Shown in pieces: positions 13,601 through 23,400 of a stretch of DNA of 64,000 nucleotides. The notes beneath the pieces are model-generated. The model did no database searches, was not told where the DNA came from, and worked only from the letters and a program-made list of their open reading frames with translations. The position numbers and the translations under genes were made by a program. The DNA is from Glandiceps talaboti (lineage: Eukaryota; Hemichordata; Enteropneusta; Spengelidae), in NCBI RefSeq assembly GCF_964340395.1, contig NC_135549.1, forward strand, positions 20,667,342 through 20,731,341, read 5' to 3'. How positions within the stretch are numbered: position 1 is the stretch's first letter; the number at the start of each line of letters is the position of its first letter.

Positions 13601-16600
13601 CACTCTATAAAAGTCATTCATATTCATGGTTATGCTACAAACACATGTTATTATCACTGAAACTGTAGTGCAGCAGATTTTAAACTTTGATTACTGCAAC
13701 CAGTTTCTTACCATTTTGTAATGCCATTTTGTGTCTTGTTTCAGCATCTTGCAGCACTACTAGTCACCCAACAAATTCTAGGCCAAATACTTGAAAGTAT
13801 AGTTCCTTACTTGATGTGGAGGAAAGGTAAAATAATCTCAGATTTACGTAAGAAAGATGATAAAGCCCGATCTGGTGATGAAGATCAAAGTGATATGTAT
13901 GTCTATGAAGTAAGTATGTTAATGGCTGGCTAAACAGACATAAACTAAAATTATCATTGCAACTTGTAGATCTAAGCTATCAATGGACATCAGTGTAATT
14001 ACACTCACAATAGGGTGGGGTGTGTCTGATAGCAAGTTATCCTCAAGTGATGGCACATTCAACCTCATTCAGTGTTTGTATTTTGGTTAGACCTAACAAA
14101 AAAAAATTATGTTGTTCCAATTATGCTCAATTTTAGAATAGATGGGGCAGGTAGATTTTTTTAATCAATTTTTTTTTGTATACCAGTATTTTTTTTTTCG
14201 TGTATGTCTAGTTCAGGTAGTTGTATTTTCCATTGTTTTCCATATGGTCTCTTTGTTATTGGTTTCTTCTCATCAGATATATAACCACTACAGATTGGAA
14301 GAACAGTTTTATATTGTCTTTTTAAATTGATGTCAGTTTGTGCATTCACTATTTCTGGCGAGACCTTACAATTTTCGCAATTTTATTATTTTTTTCAAAA
14401 ATATGTAAAAAAAAAATAAATAAATAAAGTTTAGGTTTGGCAGTGAAAAACTAGGTGGTGTCAAGTAACCACAAGCAAACAATTTTTTTTCTAGGCCTTA
14501 CAGGGTGATTTTATACAAAATGTACGCTAAAAGGTGCTACTGTTATGACATGCAACAACAACAGTTTTTGTTTGTGTTTATCTTAGTTTGCTGATAGCAT
14601 GTTTCCATAGTACTGTGGCTTCTACATTTTTTGTAACCTGTTCCAGATTAAAACTTAAGCAGGATTTTCTGTCAGGAGAATTTCAGGCATTTATGGTACA
14701 CATTGGAAAATATTAACACCAGATGTCAGACAGATTTTGATTTAGGATCTATATAGAAGGTGACCCTTTACAACTAAAATACGTTGAACATATTTATGTA
14801 TTTTGGTTCTATAGATTTATTTTTAACTTAGCTGAAATTATTTTTCTATCAAAATACACCTGAACCTGAAAATGGAATCACTTTAATGAGTAAAGTTTGA
14901 ATGATTTGAAAGACAGTACTTGTGATTAGGTATGACTCATTACATTTTGTTTATGATTAGGTCAAAAAAACAAAATTCTTTGATTCTGGCAACCCCACCA
15001 AACTGTTTTTTTTTTTACTGCCAACCCTAAACCATTTTTTAGGTAATTCAAAAAATTATTGAAAAATTGAAATTTTTTATAAAGTCGCATGAGAAATAGT
15101 GAGATTTGAAGATGTCATCGCCTCATGTGATCAAAACAAAATGGTGGAATACAGTGTACAACATGATGTTTCTGCATATTATACAGAAAGTGTGATCACA
15201 TCGATGATTTAAAAAAAACAAATCCTACCAACCCACCCTAATTTGAAATTGGCCATTATCGGAACTACACAATTTTTTTTATTTGGCCTTTCCATGCTTA
15301 ATAGGAGCTACTTAATTCCAATGCTACCAACTGCTCTTTTAATGGCTCAAATAGTGACAAACTGTTTTGCTGTTTAAACTTGTGTGTGCCAAATAGACAT
15401 ATTCACAGCTTAGTATGTACATATGTATTGATAGCAAACTGATATGATTATGTGTTGAGGTTGCTAGGTAACAACAAGTGTATGTTGCTAGGTGACAGCA
15501 TGGGTTATTTATGGAAACGACCATATAGAGAATCCAGTTTATAATTCATTAGTTTCATTTTTTGTGTACAATTTCAGGGAACCTTTGATGACTATCTGGA
15601 GTTATTCCTTCAGTTTGGATATGTGTTTTTATTTTCATCTGTATACCCATTAGCAGCTGTATGGGCTCTACTTAACAATGTTATCGAACTAAGAACTGAT
15701 GCATTTAAACTATGCACTGTCTATCAAAGACCATTCTCAAGACAAACTGCTGGTATAGGAACCTGGCAGGTAAGTGTATGATGCGTGATGCATTTTGAAG
15801 GAAAATATGGGGGGGGGGGGGGGGGGGGGCTATTAGGTAACATACATATAAACCAGCCAAGACCAGTTTCATCATTAAACTGTCAATAGAGAGAAATAGA
15901 GCATTTAGTAGTTAAAGTGGCCATATGGATGAGAATTTGGTATTTATTTTGGATTTTTATTTGATAAAACAGCTTCACTATGTGTTTCTACTTGAAAAAA
16001 TAATGTGAAATAACATATACCAAGTCCATGTTCACATCTCAATAAACGGCAAAACATTAAACAATGTGTAAAATGTTTGTTATTGTACGTACAATAACAA
16101 ACTTTTTGCATCTTTTTGCAATGTATTGAGTTATGAACATGGACTTGGTATATGTTCTTTCGCATTATTTTTTCAAGTAGAAACACATAGTGAAGCTGTT
16201 TTGTCAAATAAAAATCCAAAATAAATACCAAATTCTCATCCATATGGCCACTTTAAAGTGGTCTCCAGTTGTGGATTTTATCCTTGTATTTGAGATATAA
16301 ATAACTAAATATTAGTTTATGTGTATTGTCCATTTACAGATTAACTTAGCGATATAAATAACTAGACATAATTTATATATTGTCCTTTATATGACAGATT
16401 ACCTTTGAAGTGATGGGAGTCCTTGGTGTGATCACTAACACAGCCTTGGTTGCCATGTCAACTGAAGCACAAAGCTTGTTTACAGATTCGTCAGAGACTT
16501 CATTCATTCTGGTATTTGTAGCAATAGAGGTATGTGTCGTGGTGGTCTTGTCTCAACATATCGTACATTACACTAAAGTGGCCATATGGAAAAATAAATT

Positions 16601-17167
16601 GTGATATTTATTTGAAAATTTTACTATGTTTTTGTGCATGAAAAAATAATGTGGCGAATAGTCAAGGTGTTTTCTGTTTCCATACTTGAAAAGATAATGT
16701 GAAGCATAGACAAAATGTGTGTTTGCAATACAATAAAATGCAAAAACTGTTAAAAATGTGTATAAAGTTTGTTATTGTTACATCGTGCACAGAAAGTGAT
16801 TTGTAAATAAACTGGGTAAACACAAGAATTCACTATGTCATATCTAGTCTGTGTATGTCACTGTCACTTCTCTATATAACAAAAATGTCACCATGGCACA
16901 GAACTATATATGGAAAGTAACAGACATAGCTGTGTGTAAATAATGATTTTTGACACCACAACTATGAAGTCATTGATTGGTATCATTTTGATGTTTTATC
17001 TCTTTTCATTTTGACACTAACAGCATGTTATCATCGGAATCAAATTACTGTTGGCATTCATGATTCCTGACCTACCTAAATGGATGGAAGAGGAATTGAA
17101 TCGAGAAGAATATGAATCCAGACAAGCTTTGAAACAACAACGAATGTTAGAGTATCAGAAGACATGA
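4693..17167 (+). CDS. ANO10: Anoctamin-10 (TMEM16K) orthologue, 10 coding exons
   Basis: Coding exons: 4693-5029, 6711-6839, 7771-7899, 9648-10220, 11119-11174, 12865-12939, 13745-13909, 15578-15769, 16398-16529 and 17024-17167, all with GT..AG introns and joining in frame to 643 residues (human ANO10 is about 660). The family consists of ten-helix homodimers; ANO10 is a Ca2+-dependent lipid scramblase of the ER/endosome membrane. The N-terminal cytosolic domain covers residues 1-198. The membrane domain starts at [13 protein letters not shown] (about 201) and continues through [31 protein letters not shown] and [11 protein letters not shown]. The tail is basic and Gln/Lys-rich (ALKQQQ). Similarity to ANO10 runs through every exon, including [12 protein letters not shown] with acidic residues E525 and D529 at family Ca2+ positions. 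Oddity: G446 stands where human ANO10 has Asn in the NQIME motif. The ATG at 4693 follows an acceptor at 4681, so the 5' UTR is split. Confidence 0.96.
5167..5751 (+). pseudogene. Non-LTR retrotransposon reverse transcriptase fragment, frameshifted
   Basis: Conceptual reading in three frames gives reverse-transcriptase blocks in the right order: [18 protein letters not shown] (from about 5185), then [17 protein letters not shown] (about 5268), [20 protein letters not shown] (about 5430), the catalytic FADD box in [11 protein letters not shown] (about 5551), CNKWQLTV (about 5632) and KTNVMVFN. Frame changes near 5265 and 5660, and the absence of the endonuclease and the rest of ORF2, show a dead fragment. 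Line assignment (CR1/L2/Jockey-like) is uncertain. It lies in ANO10 intron 1 in the same orientation as the gene. Confidence 0.85.
5757..6140. repeat. Dispersed repeat with internal duplication and GTCCGTCC tract
   Basis: After a CCGTCCGTCTGT tract come two diverged copies of a unit of about 165 bp. The shared blocks are CATGATACGATCCAATATGG / CATGATACAATCTGATATGG, GCAGTCATTTTGTTTG / GCAGCCATTTTGTTGG and CATGTCCAAAGCCATAA (twice). A similar GTCC/GTCT tract followed by unrelated text occurs at 36956-37014. Class unknown. Confidence 0.6.
7311..7580 (+). repeat. 69-bp tandem repeat, 4 copies
   Basis: GATGACACTG recurs at 69-bp steps (7313, 7382, 7451, 7520 for the shared G). Because 69 is divisible by 3, the array stays open in one frame and gives a repetitive 97-codon ORF. 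It lies in ANO10 intron 2 (6840-7770) and has no splice or homology support. Confidence 0.95.
8010..8485. mobile_element. TIR MITE family H, copy 2
   Basis: The ends GGGTGACCCTAGTTTTTTT and AAAATAGGATCACCC are inverted repeats. The interior is the reverse complement of the copy at 3704-4068 and adds a C tract (about 8234-8251). It lies in ANO10 intron 3 (7900-9647). Confidence 0.75.
9256..9363. repeat. Dispersed repeat I, copy 1
   Basis: The block from GTCTGGATACC to CCAACTGTT matches the reverse complement of 28993-29085 closely (shared: TCTGGTCAAAGTCCC, TTCATCCAATCAGTGAACCCCAACTGTT). It is followed by a G-rich tract (9366-9395). Located in ANO10 intron 3. Confidence 0.8.
10264..10580. mobile_element. 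Harbinger-like MITE family A, copy 1
   Basis: Starts GGTCTAAAAAAAATAATTG and TTCCGGTTACCCAACC. The interior matches, in reverse, the element at 14092-14505 (AATCGCAAAAATTGCGAG, CTGTTCTTCCAATCTGTA, CATCTGATGGGAAG). The right end (CCACCTATTCTAAAATTGAGC) has largely lost the terminal repeat. ANO10 intron 4. Confidence 0.7.
10585..10757. repeat. Dispersed repeat E, copy 1
   Basis: Contains the recurring block GGATCACTCTTTTGTTCAGG followed by ACCAACTTTTTCTATAGCT. Related text is found near 13350-13400 and 21575-21620, and in reverse near 58355-58375. The edges TTTAAAGGCCCATGC and AATGGGCCTTTTAA are short inverted repeats, so this may be a TIR element. Confidence 0.55.
10762..10833. mobile_element. 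72-bp near-perfect palindrome
   Basis: GAAAAGCTGTTTGCCACC and its reverse complement close a stem of about 35 bp per arm, with only a few mismatched bases, around a 3-base centre (ATA). RNA from ANO10 intron 4 would fold into a long hairpin here. It abuts repeat E. No other copy was seen in the window. Confidence 0.8.
11336..12195 (+). repeat. 68-bp minisatellite, about 12 copies
   Basis: The unit contains ACCTGTAGTAGCATTTTACC, CATGCTAGAGGGTC and AAGATGGTTGACTTATTC. Successive copies of GATGGTTGAC are spaced exactly 68 bp in the centre (11433, 11501 and onward). Edge copies are more diverged and the last is shortened, while central copies differ by only 1-3 bases. It occupies half of ANO10 intron 5 (11175-12864). 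The rest of the intron is plain AT-rich sequence. Confidence 0.97.
13140..13465. repeat. Dispersed repeat E, copy 2 (rearranged)
   Basis: Two related blocks, TTTGATCAGGACAAAATTTTTC (13157) and TAGGATCATCCTTTTGTTCTGG (13347), each followed by a TCTATAGCTCT-like segment and ending in ATGGGCCTTTAA, resemble 10585-10757. It may be a head-to-tail pair of partial copies. ANO10 intron 6 (12940-13744). Confidence 0.5.
13497..13595. mobile_element. 99-bp hAT-like MITE with 8-bp target duplication
   Basis: The ends CAGTGTGCCCTCTAA and TTAGAGGGCACACTG are a perfect 15-bp inverted repeat. The element is flanked on both sides by ACAATCAC (13489-13496 and 13596-13603), a perfect 8-bp target-site duplication. 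CAG-type termini and 8-bp duplications are hallmarks of the hAT superfamily. At 99 bp it is non-autonomous. ANO10 intron 6. Confidence 0.93.
13970..14640. mobile_element. Repeat J, copy 1, split by MITE A copy 2
   Basis: Blocks AGTGTAATTACACTCAC, TGATAGCAAGTT and AACCTCATTCAGTGTTT match the reverse complement of 32840-32940. GTGTTTATCTTAGTTTG...ATAGCATG.TTTCCA (14574-14607) matches 32962-32996. Family A element 14092-14505 sits between these blocks, so A inserted into an older J copy. ANO10 intron 7. Confidence 0.6.
14092..14505. mobile_element. Harbinger-like MITE family A, copy 2
   Basis: The ends GACCTAACAAAAAAAAATTATG and AATTTTTTTTCTAGGCC are inverted repeats. TTA lies immediately outside both ends (GGTTA on the left, TTACAGG on the right), a 3-bp duplication typical of PIF/Harbinger elements. 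It is in the opposite orientation to copy 1. No transposase ORF. Confidence 0.8.
14961..15292. mobile_element. Harbinger-like MITE family A, copy 3
   Basis: Starts GGTCAAAAAAACAAAATTC followed by GGCAACCCCACC, and ends CACAATTTTTTTTATTTGGCC, an inverted repeat of the start. The interior (CATGTGATCAAAACAAAATG) differs from copies 1 and 2 and may represent a subfamily or an internal deletion. Confidence 0.7.
15913..16254. mobile_element. Foldback MITE family B, copy 1 (342-bp palindrome)
   Basis: The two halves are near-perfect reverse complements over about 160 bp each, starting TTAAAGTGGCCATATGGATG, with the centre at GTTATTGTACGTACAATAAC (about 16078-16097). TA flanks both ends (TA|AAGTGG...CCACTT|TA), consistent with Tc1/mariner-type insertion. 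It lies in ANO10 intron 8 (15770-16397), close to the 16398 exon. The very low divergence between arms suggests recent origin or gene conversion. Confidence 0.93.
16574..16790. mobile_element. Foldback MITE family B, left-arm fragment
   Basis: Starts TAAAGTGGCCATATGGA like copy 1 and keeps a diverged left arm up to TTTGTTATTGTTACATCG. It then stops near the symmetry centre; the right arm is missing. ANO10 intron 9 (16530-17023). Confidence 0.75.
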
Positions 17168-17179
17168 AAGATGTAGAAA

Positions 17180-17560
17180 ATTGATGGAGTTGAGGGGGGG
17201 GGGGGGGGGGAGTGGGGGTGGAGGAGGGAGACATCAATGCTTCTCTGACTTGCCAAAACATGTTTAGAGTGTATGTGTTGGTGGTGGTGGTGGGGGGGGG
17301 GTTTATTTGGGAGACGGTTGTGCATATGTCATGGGGTTGGTGGGATGGAGGTAGACATTGATATTTCTCTGACTTGCGAAGACATGTGTCCATAGTGTGT
17401 ATGAGCTAGGGTGGGGTGGATATATAAGGTAGAGGGTACTGGAGTACAGGTGTTATGAGGATGGGGGTGGGGGGTGGGGGGTGGGGTTGAGGAAGACCTC
17501 TTTGAAGCTTCTGTAACTTCCCAATACATTTGTCATAGTGTGTATGACGGTAGGGGAGAA
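17180..17560 (+). repeat. G-rich imperfect tandem repeat (3 units)
   Basis: Three diverged units of about 130-145 bp each pair a G tract with a block like TTCTCTGACTTGCCAAAACATG...AGAGTGTATGTG (17240, 17362 and 17505 regions). Runs such as GATGGGGGTGGGGGGTGGGG (17460-17484) satisfy the four-G-tract pattern for a G-quadruplex in the RNA. Confidence 0.7.
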
Positions 17561-17704
17561 TATTTGATGGCAGCAGGGGTTAGTGCAGTTGTTGTCACAA
17601 TGTTCACACTTTGTACAGAGTACACTGTGTGTTTATGTACAGTAAGAAAGGACAAAAACTCAACTCCAAAGGTTTCATAAACCCCTGACTAACTTTCACC
17701 CTGT

Positions 17705-18061
17705 TAAAGTTGACATATGGATGAGGATTTGGTATTTATTTTAGATTTTTAATTTACAAAATAATTTTATTATGACTTCCTATGTGAAAAATCAATATGA
17801 AACGTCATTGACTATAAAATCTGTGTTTGTAACTTAATACAGTGCAAACAGCTAAACAAATATGTAAACAGTTTGTTATTGTACATACAATAACAAACAT
17901 ATTACACATTTATTAATCTTTTGCAATTTATTGAGTTACAAACAAGGACTTGGCATATGTTGTTTCACATTGATTTTTCACGTAGGAAGTCACGATAAAG
18001 TTGTTTTATATATTCAAAATCCAAAATAAATACATAATCTTCATCCATATGTCCACTTTTA
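17705..18061. mobile_element. Foldback MITE family B, copy 2
   Basis: Same design as 15913-16254: TAAAGTTGACATATGGATGA at the left and its complement CATCCATATGTCCACTTTTA at the right, with the centre GTTATTGTACATACAATAAC. Arms are more diverged from each other than in copy 1, so this is an older insertion. Confidence 0.88.
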
Positions 18062-18468
18062 CAAAGCCTCATCAGGGCAGTATTTTTACAGTAATATGTT
18101 AATTAAAAAGAATTTTATTTATAGATTAAATAATCTGAAATACTTAAAAAATGTGTTCTTTTCTAACCGAGTTTCCTGCAATAACTTATATTACTCTTCC
18201 AGCAACGAAGATCAACTCACTTGTCATAAAGTTTATACAATTTTTTATCTATGTAATATTAAAACCAAAGAATGCCATATCAGATATAATTTTTTACTTG
18301 TGATTAAATTTAGAAATTTTATTTTTAATTTATTTTGATAATAATTTTGATATTAAATTATGATGACTGATTTGATTACTTTGAAAAGTAAAACTTAAAT
18401 TGCATAGACAGTCTTTGAGGTCAAAATGAATTTCAGTGAAGCTAGCAATATTATTAGGTTGTATTAAA

Positions 18469-18668
<200 letters not shown>

Positions 18669-19270
18669 TTCTGTGTGATGTAAGTACACATATTATATTG
18701 TTAGAATTGTAAACTTGGGATTGTTTTGAAATTGTCCGATGCTACGAGAATAGCAATGGTATCTGAGCACTAGGCAATGAGTTCTTTATCTATAAGATAT
18801 GTGTTATTAATTAAAATAGCACATACTGTGATGCACTATCAGCCAGCACTTGAGATATTTGTGATATGAGAAGCTTAGTTAGGGAGGAACAACTAAGTGT
18901 ATCACAGTCTAAAAGATATGAAGATAAACTCTTTTTCTCTCTCTTCAACATCATATTTGTAGTAGTTATCCCCATGCAACAGTTCCAGTATCCCTGATAC
19001 TGCAATATAGAAATATTAAATCAAAGCCTTGCACATTTCAATATTTTGTACTTAGATAAAATTATCCAGTTTCTTTTTGAGTTATCATGTTGATCATTTC
19101 ATCAAGCAGCATTCTAATAAACACTGAAATATTGCATATCATTTGCATATCATTTGCATATGTTAACTCACTTTGTGTGTTGCAATAAATAATGTTAAGA
19201 TGTTGAATCATTTTTGTACAAATGTAATGATATTGTTGCAATAACAAATTTGAATAAATGGTTTGTTGTT

Positions 19271-20446
19271 ACTTCACTCCAGACATCTTGGTTTGTTGTT
19301 ACTTTACTCCTTGGTTTGTTGTTACTTCACTCCAGACATCTTGTGTATATTTGTGTGCATCATTTCTCTATATTATCCAAATAATTAGTCTGCTGTCAGA
19401 CAGTTCATACTTTAATTATTTATTTTAATTGTTTATTTAATTAATATTTATTTTATTGTATAAAAGAATCATTATGGAGATACACATTGATAATTTTCAT
19501 GGATCTTTGAGAGTGCCAAACGTGTGATGTCATAGGTGAATGTTAGTAATGCAATTATAATTATTATTACTGGGACAAGCCATTAGCCAAGCAAGTGGAC
19601 TTGTTATCAAAGAGTACCAATATTTACACATGTGATGTTGGGCTCTTACATAACACAAGTAAACAGCTGTAAAAGTGTAGTTCACAGCGTAAGATCATTT
19701 CTAAGGAGTGAGTCAATTGAGGCAAACCTTATCTCCGTCTTATATCAGTTGTTATCAATTTATTAGGCTATTATAAGTAACGCTACAAACAGCTTTAGAG
19801 ATGCAAACAACTTTTATGACACCAGTTTTCGCCAGGCAAGCCCGGCGGGTTTGTTGCACTTGGACCGCTAATGGTTTGTGACTGTCATGTAATTATGCCA
19901 AATTTGCTGCCCCTAAAGTATCATGAAAATCGGTAATTTGCATCTCTATATTTAAAATTTCAAATAGTGCAAATGGACTGATACCAGTCTACGGAATAGA
20001 ATTTGTATTTCTTTATTTGGAAAATATTCTGTAAGTAATTGTGCATGATTTTGGTGTGTGTGTGTGTGTGTGTGTGGATGCATGCGTGCGTGTGTGACGT
20101 GTGTGCTTGTGTTGGTATTAGAATGGGTTAAGATGGAGTTTGTGAAAGTTATGATGTAATTTCCAAACCAACCAAAAAGTTGAGTCATGTTCAAAATTAC
20201 TCTTGCTGCCTGGTGCCGCTAGAGGGGCTATACATTGGGCCTTGTTGTGTTTCTGTGTATGATTGAAGATTAAAACAGGTCGATCTTAGCAACAGTTGAG
20301 CGCCACCAACGTCACCTTTGCAAATTCTTTCTTTCTTTGGAGAAAAGTGTTGAAACCCAACATACAAAAAAAGTAGACGTCCTTGAACGTTTCGAAAAAG
20401 CAGGAAGTGCAGTGAGCTGAGGTGATCGAGCCATCGTCGGATAAAA
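19271..20446. other. ANO10 to WASP-A spacer, including WASP-A upstream region
   Basis: Contains short direct repeats of GGTTTGTTGTTACTTCACTCC (19260-19340), a TG repeat (20056-20076) and the presumed promoter/5' UTR of WASP-A. AACGTCAC (20308-20315), a CRE-like half site, lies 132 bp before the ATG. No TATA box in a convincing position and no gene were found. Confidence 0.5.
20308..20315 (+). promoter_or_regulatory. CRE-like half site upstream of WASP-A
   Basis: AACGTCAC contains the CGTCA half site bound by CREB/ATF proteins. The identical octamer lies 118 bp before the WASP-C start codon (48074-48081), and a full TGACGTCA palindrome lies upstream of WASP-B. Functional use is inference. Confidence 0.25.
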
Positions 20447-23400
20447 ATGTCGAATGTTCAACAGCCAAAGAAACTTCCACCCCAGAATGTGGAATCTAGT
20501 TTACTAACACAGCAGGAAAATGAACAGTTGTTTAATATACTCGGCAAGAGATGTGTGGTAAGGTGTTAACAAATCTGTGTAATAATTGCTGGAGAGATCG
20601 ATCGATCTGAAGCCGGTGTGTATCTGTGTACACTTTGTTGGGAGTTGTCCTGGGATGAATGGAGAAGTTACATGTAGAATAATGTTTAATTTTAGTACGT
20701 GTAAATGTAAGAAGAAGCAAATGGTCATTTGCTTGTATCGTTTTTCCGGCAAATATTCCTATATGCCATTCACATTTTAAGTTGTTTATGTTACATGCTT
20801 TCTACATGCATAAAGGGCAAAGGGCGACGGTCACCATTTGTTACGTACCAACCAACCAAGATATGGGACTCTCCCTAAAAGTGTGAATGATTCATTCATA
20901 GTTGACATTAGGTTTGTTTTGAATCTGTCGGAATGTGACATTTATCGATTGTTGTTTACACTATACAGACATATCGCCACATTGGGTATTATATGTATAC
21001 AACATATAAGCATGTTACTGTGAAAGCGGTTATGTAACTTTGATATATTGGTAAAAAGTAACGATTTACTGTATGTAGAAAGAAACCCACCCTAATGATA
21101 TATTTGAATTCCACTTATCAATGGAGTCAATGATTCATTAAGAGCATTGAGCACCAACATTACAAATCTGGACCAGCTAATTAATAACACAATACACACC
21201 TTGACCACATTTAAAACAAGGTAACAGTAACTGCATTTCTAAATGTGTCTCCGGAAGATAACTGTTCTCGATAGATCTTGGAGAGGAGACCATGCTGAAC
21301 TACAGGATCTATGTTTTTTTCTACACCCAAAGTTTGAGAACCATAATCCGACATTTGCTTCAACGTTCAAACGGGGAGAAAGGGGTATTTTTTAAAAGGA
21401 AAGGGCTAACTAAGCATTGAGATATAAGGTCCTTCAACATCTATGCGGCTTAAAAGCACAGACAAGTAAGAAACTTGTGTGTGGTTAAACTTAAACTAAA
21501 GTCATGTACAATGTTTGAATCACACACCATAACATTAATACTATCTTTCAGTGTAAAGATTACCAGTAGATAGGCTCACTATTTTGTTCAGGACCAAATT
21601 TTTCTCTAGCTCTATCAAACAGCTAATTCCCCCTCCCCCTGAGTCTAGAGACAACACCCCACCCCATCATAGATAAGGTAAGATAATATAAGATATAGCT
21701 TTATAATTATTACAACTATATACAAAATTGACAATTCTATTTGGGTATATAAGTGCAATAAGGATAACAAAGAACACCACAATGCAATAGGGTAATGTTA
21801 TAAGTAATTAGTATGACTGAGAGCTGAGGTCTCCACTCTACTACAGGTGTTCACGGGGAAAAATAAAAGACTGATGTAAATTTTAATAGATGAACTTATA
21901 ATATTTGAAGACATACATAAAAACTTATAAATTATTAGTATATATTGCTAAACATACATAATTTAGACTTATGAATTTTTTGTCAATGTTATAACATTAT
22001 TACCAAGTCTGTTTGCAGCTTGTCAACAGTTTTTTGACCGATATAAGGTTATTTATGTTCACTATATTATTCCAGATAGCTGCTTCCAATTGATTACAAA
22101 CAAAAACGGCACCTAGATGATTTTATGTATATTACATATCACTGATGCGAAATTCTAGCTAAACTTGATCATTGCATGTATGTTGGAACTCATAAGCACT
22201 AAGAATTTAGATATCTCTGGCTTCCATACTTCTTCATACTTTTTGTTAAAAAATTAAAAATGACGATCAGGATAGTGATTGAATGGCTACACTTTGTCAA
22301 AAATTAATATACCATTATGCTATGCACGGTCACCTTTTGCATATCTCTCTGAATACTTGTAAAGAATTACTTTAACCAGGAATAGTGGTAGAATATGGTA
22401 TTGAACTTATGGCCACTTATTTTCAAAATGTAAACAATTCTATGAGCTTCATGTGTGTATTACTGATTTTGATGTTACAAGTAAGTTTTAGAAATTATGT
22501 ATTTTCATAATCAAGATTACCCCCAAAAAAACAATACATATCATTTATGCAGTTGCCATTAAATGTGTACCGGTACGTACCGTATATGTCACTGTATGTC
22601 AGTATCTTGGTGCTATTTTCTGGAGAGAGTTGATGACAGATATATAGCTTAGTATCTGCAAAGGACAACTACTCTTAGCCATGGATTGAGTTTTACAGCT
22701 TAAAAATTGAAGGTTCGCCGAAAGACTGTGCATATCATACACATTTTATGATACAATTTAGATAGACAAGAAACAGGCTTTCCACAGACCACTCAATACA
22801 ATTTATAAACAACACCATCGGACCCAGCTGATACACATACACATAATTGTCCTTGGAACAAAGAAGCTATTTAATGTCATCACATTGCATGCTCAGATTT
22901 TGACACATACAAATTGAAACTATCAAGAATTTGGGTCTGCTTGCATGGTTCCCCGTGGTGACACGTGTGTACACATACAGTGCCTGCTTGTCGGCAGGAG
23001 TGTATTATATTTGTAGTGGCTGGTCTGTTGGAAGCCTGTTTTCTTATATATCTAAAGTGTTCTTGGCGAACATAAAATGTATATGATAGCACAGTCTTTC
23101 GGCGACCCTTTGATATTTGTGCTGTATCAGAACATGATATGACTTATCACTCCCTAACAATAATGTCTCTGTCCACAGACGCTAGCAACTGCCATAGTAC
23201 AAGTGTACCAAGCCCTTCCAGAGTCAAGAACAAGATGGACTAAGATGCAGTGTGGGGTGGCATGTTTTGTGAAGGACAATGCAAATAAATCATATTATAT
23301 CAGAGTCTATGATCTCAAGGTAGGTTTTTTTGTATATTCTTGACAAGAAAGACAATATTGAAAAGTAGAATTTACGTCTGATTCTGATTCAAGACATGAA

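Larger units (their letters stand above)
13910..15577. other. ANO10 intron 7
   Basis: Nearly all of this 1.7-kb intron is transposon-derived: repeat J copy 1 with nested MITE A copy 2, then MITE A copy 3 (14961-15292). The remaining 280 bp before the acceptor show nothing specific. Confidence 0.65.
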
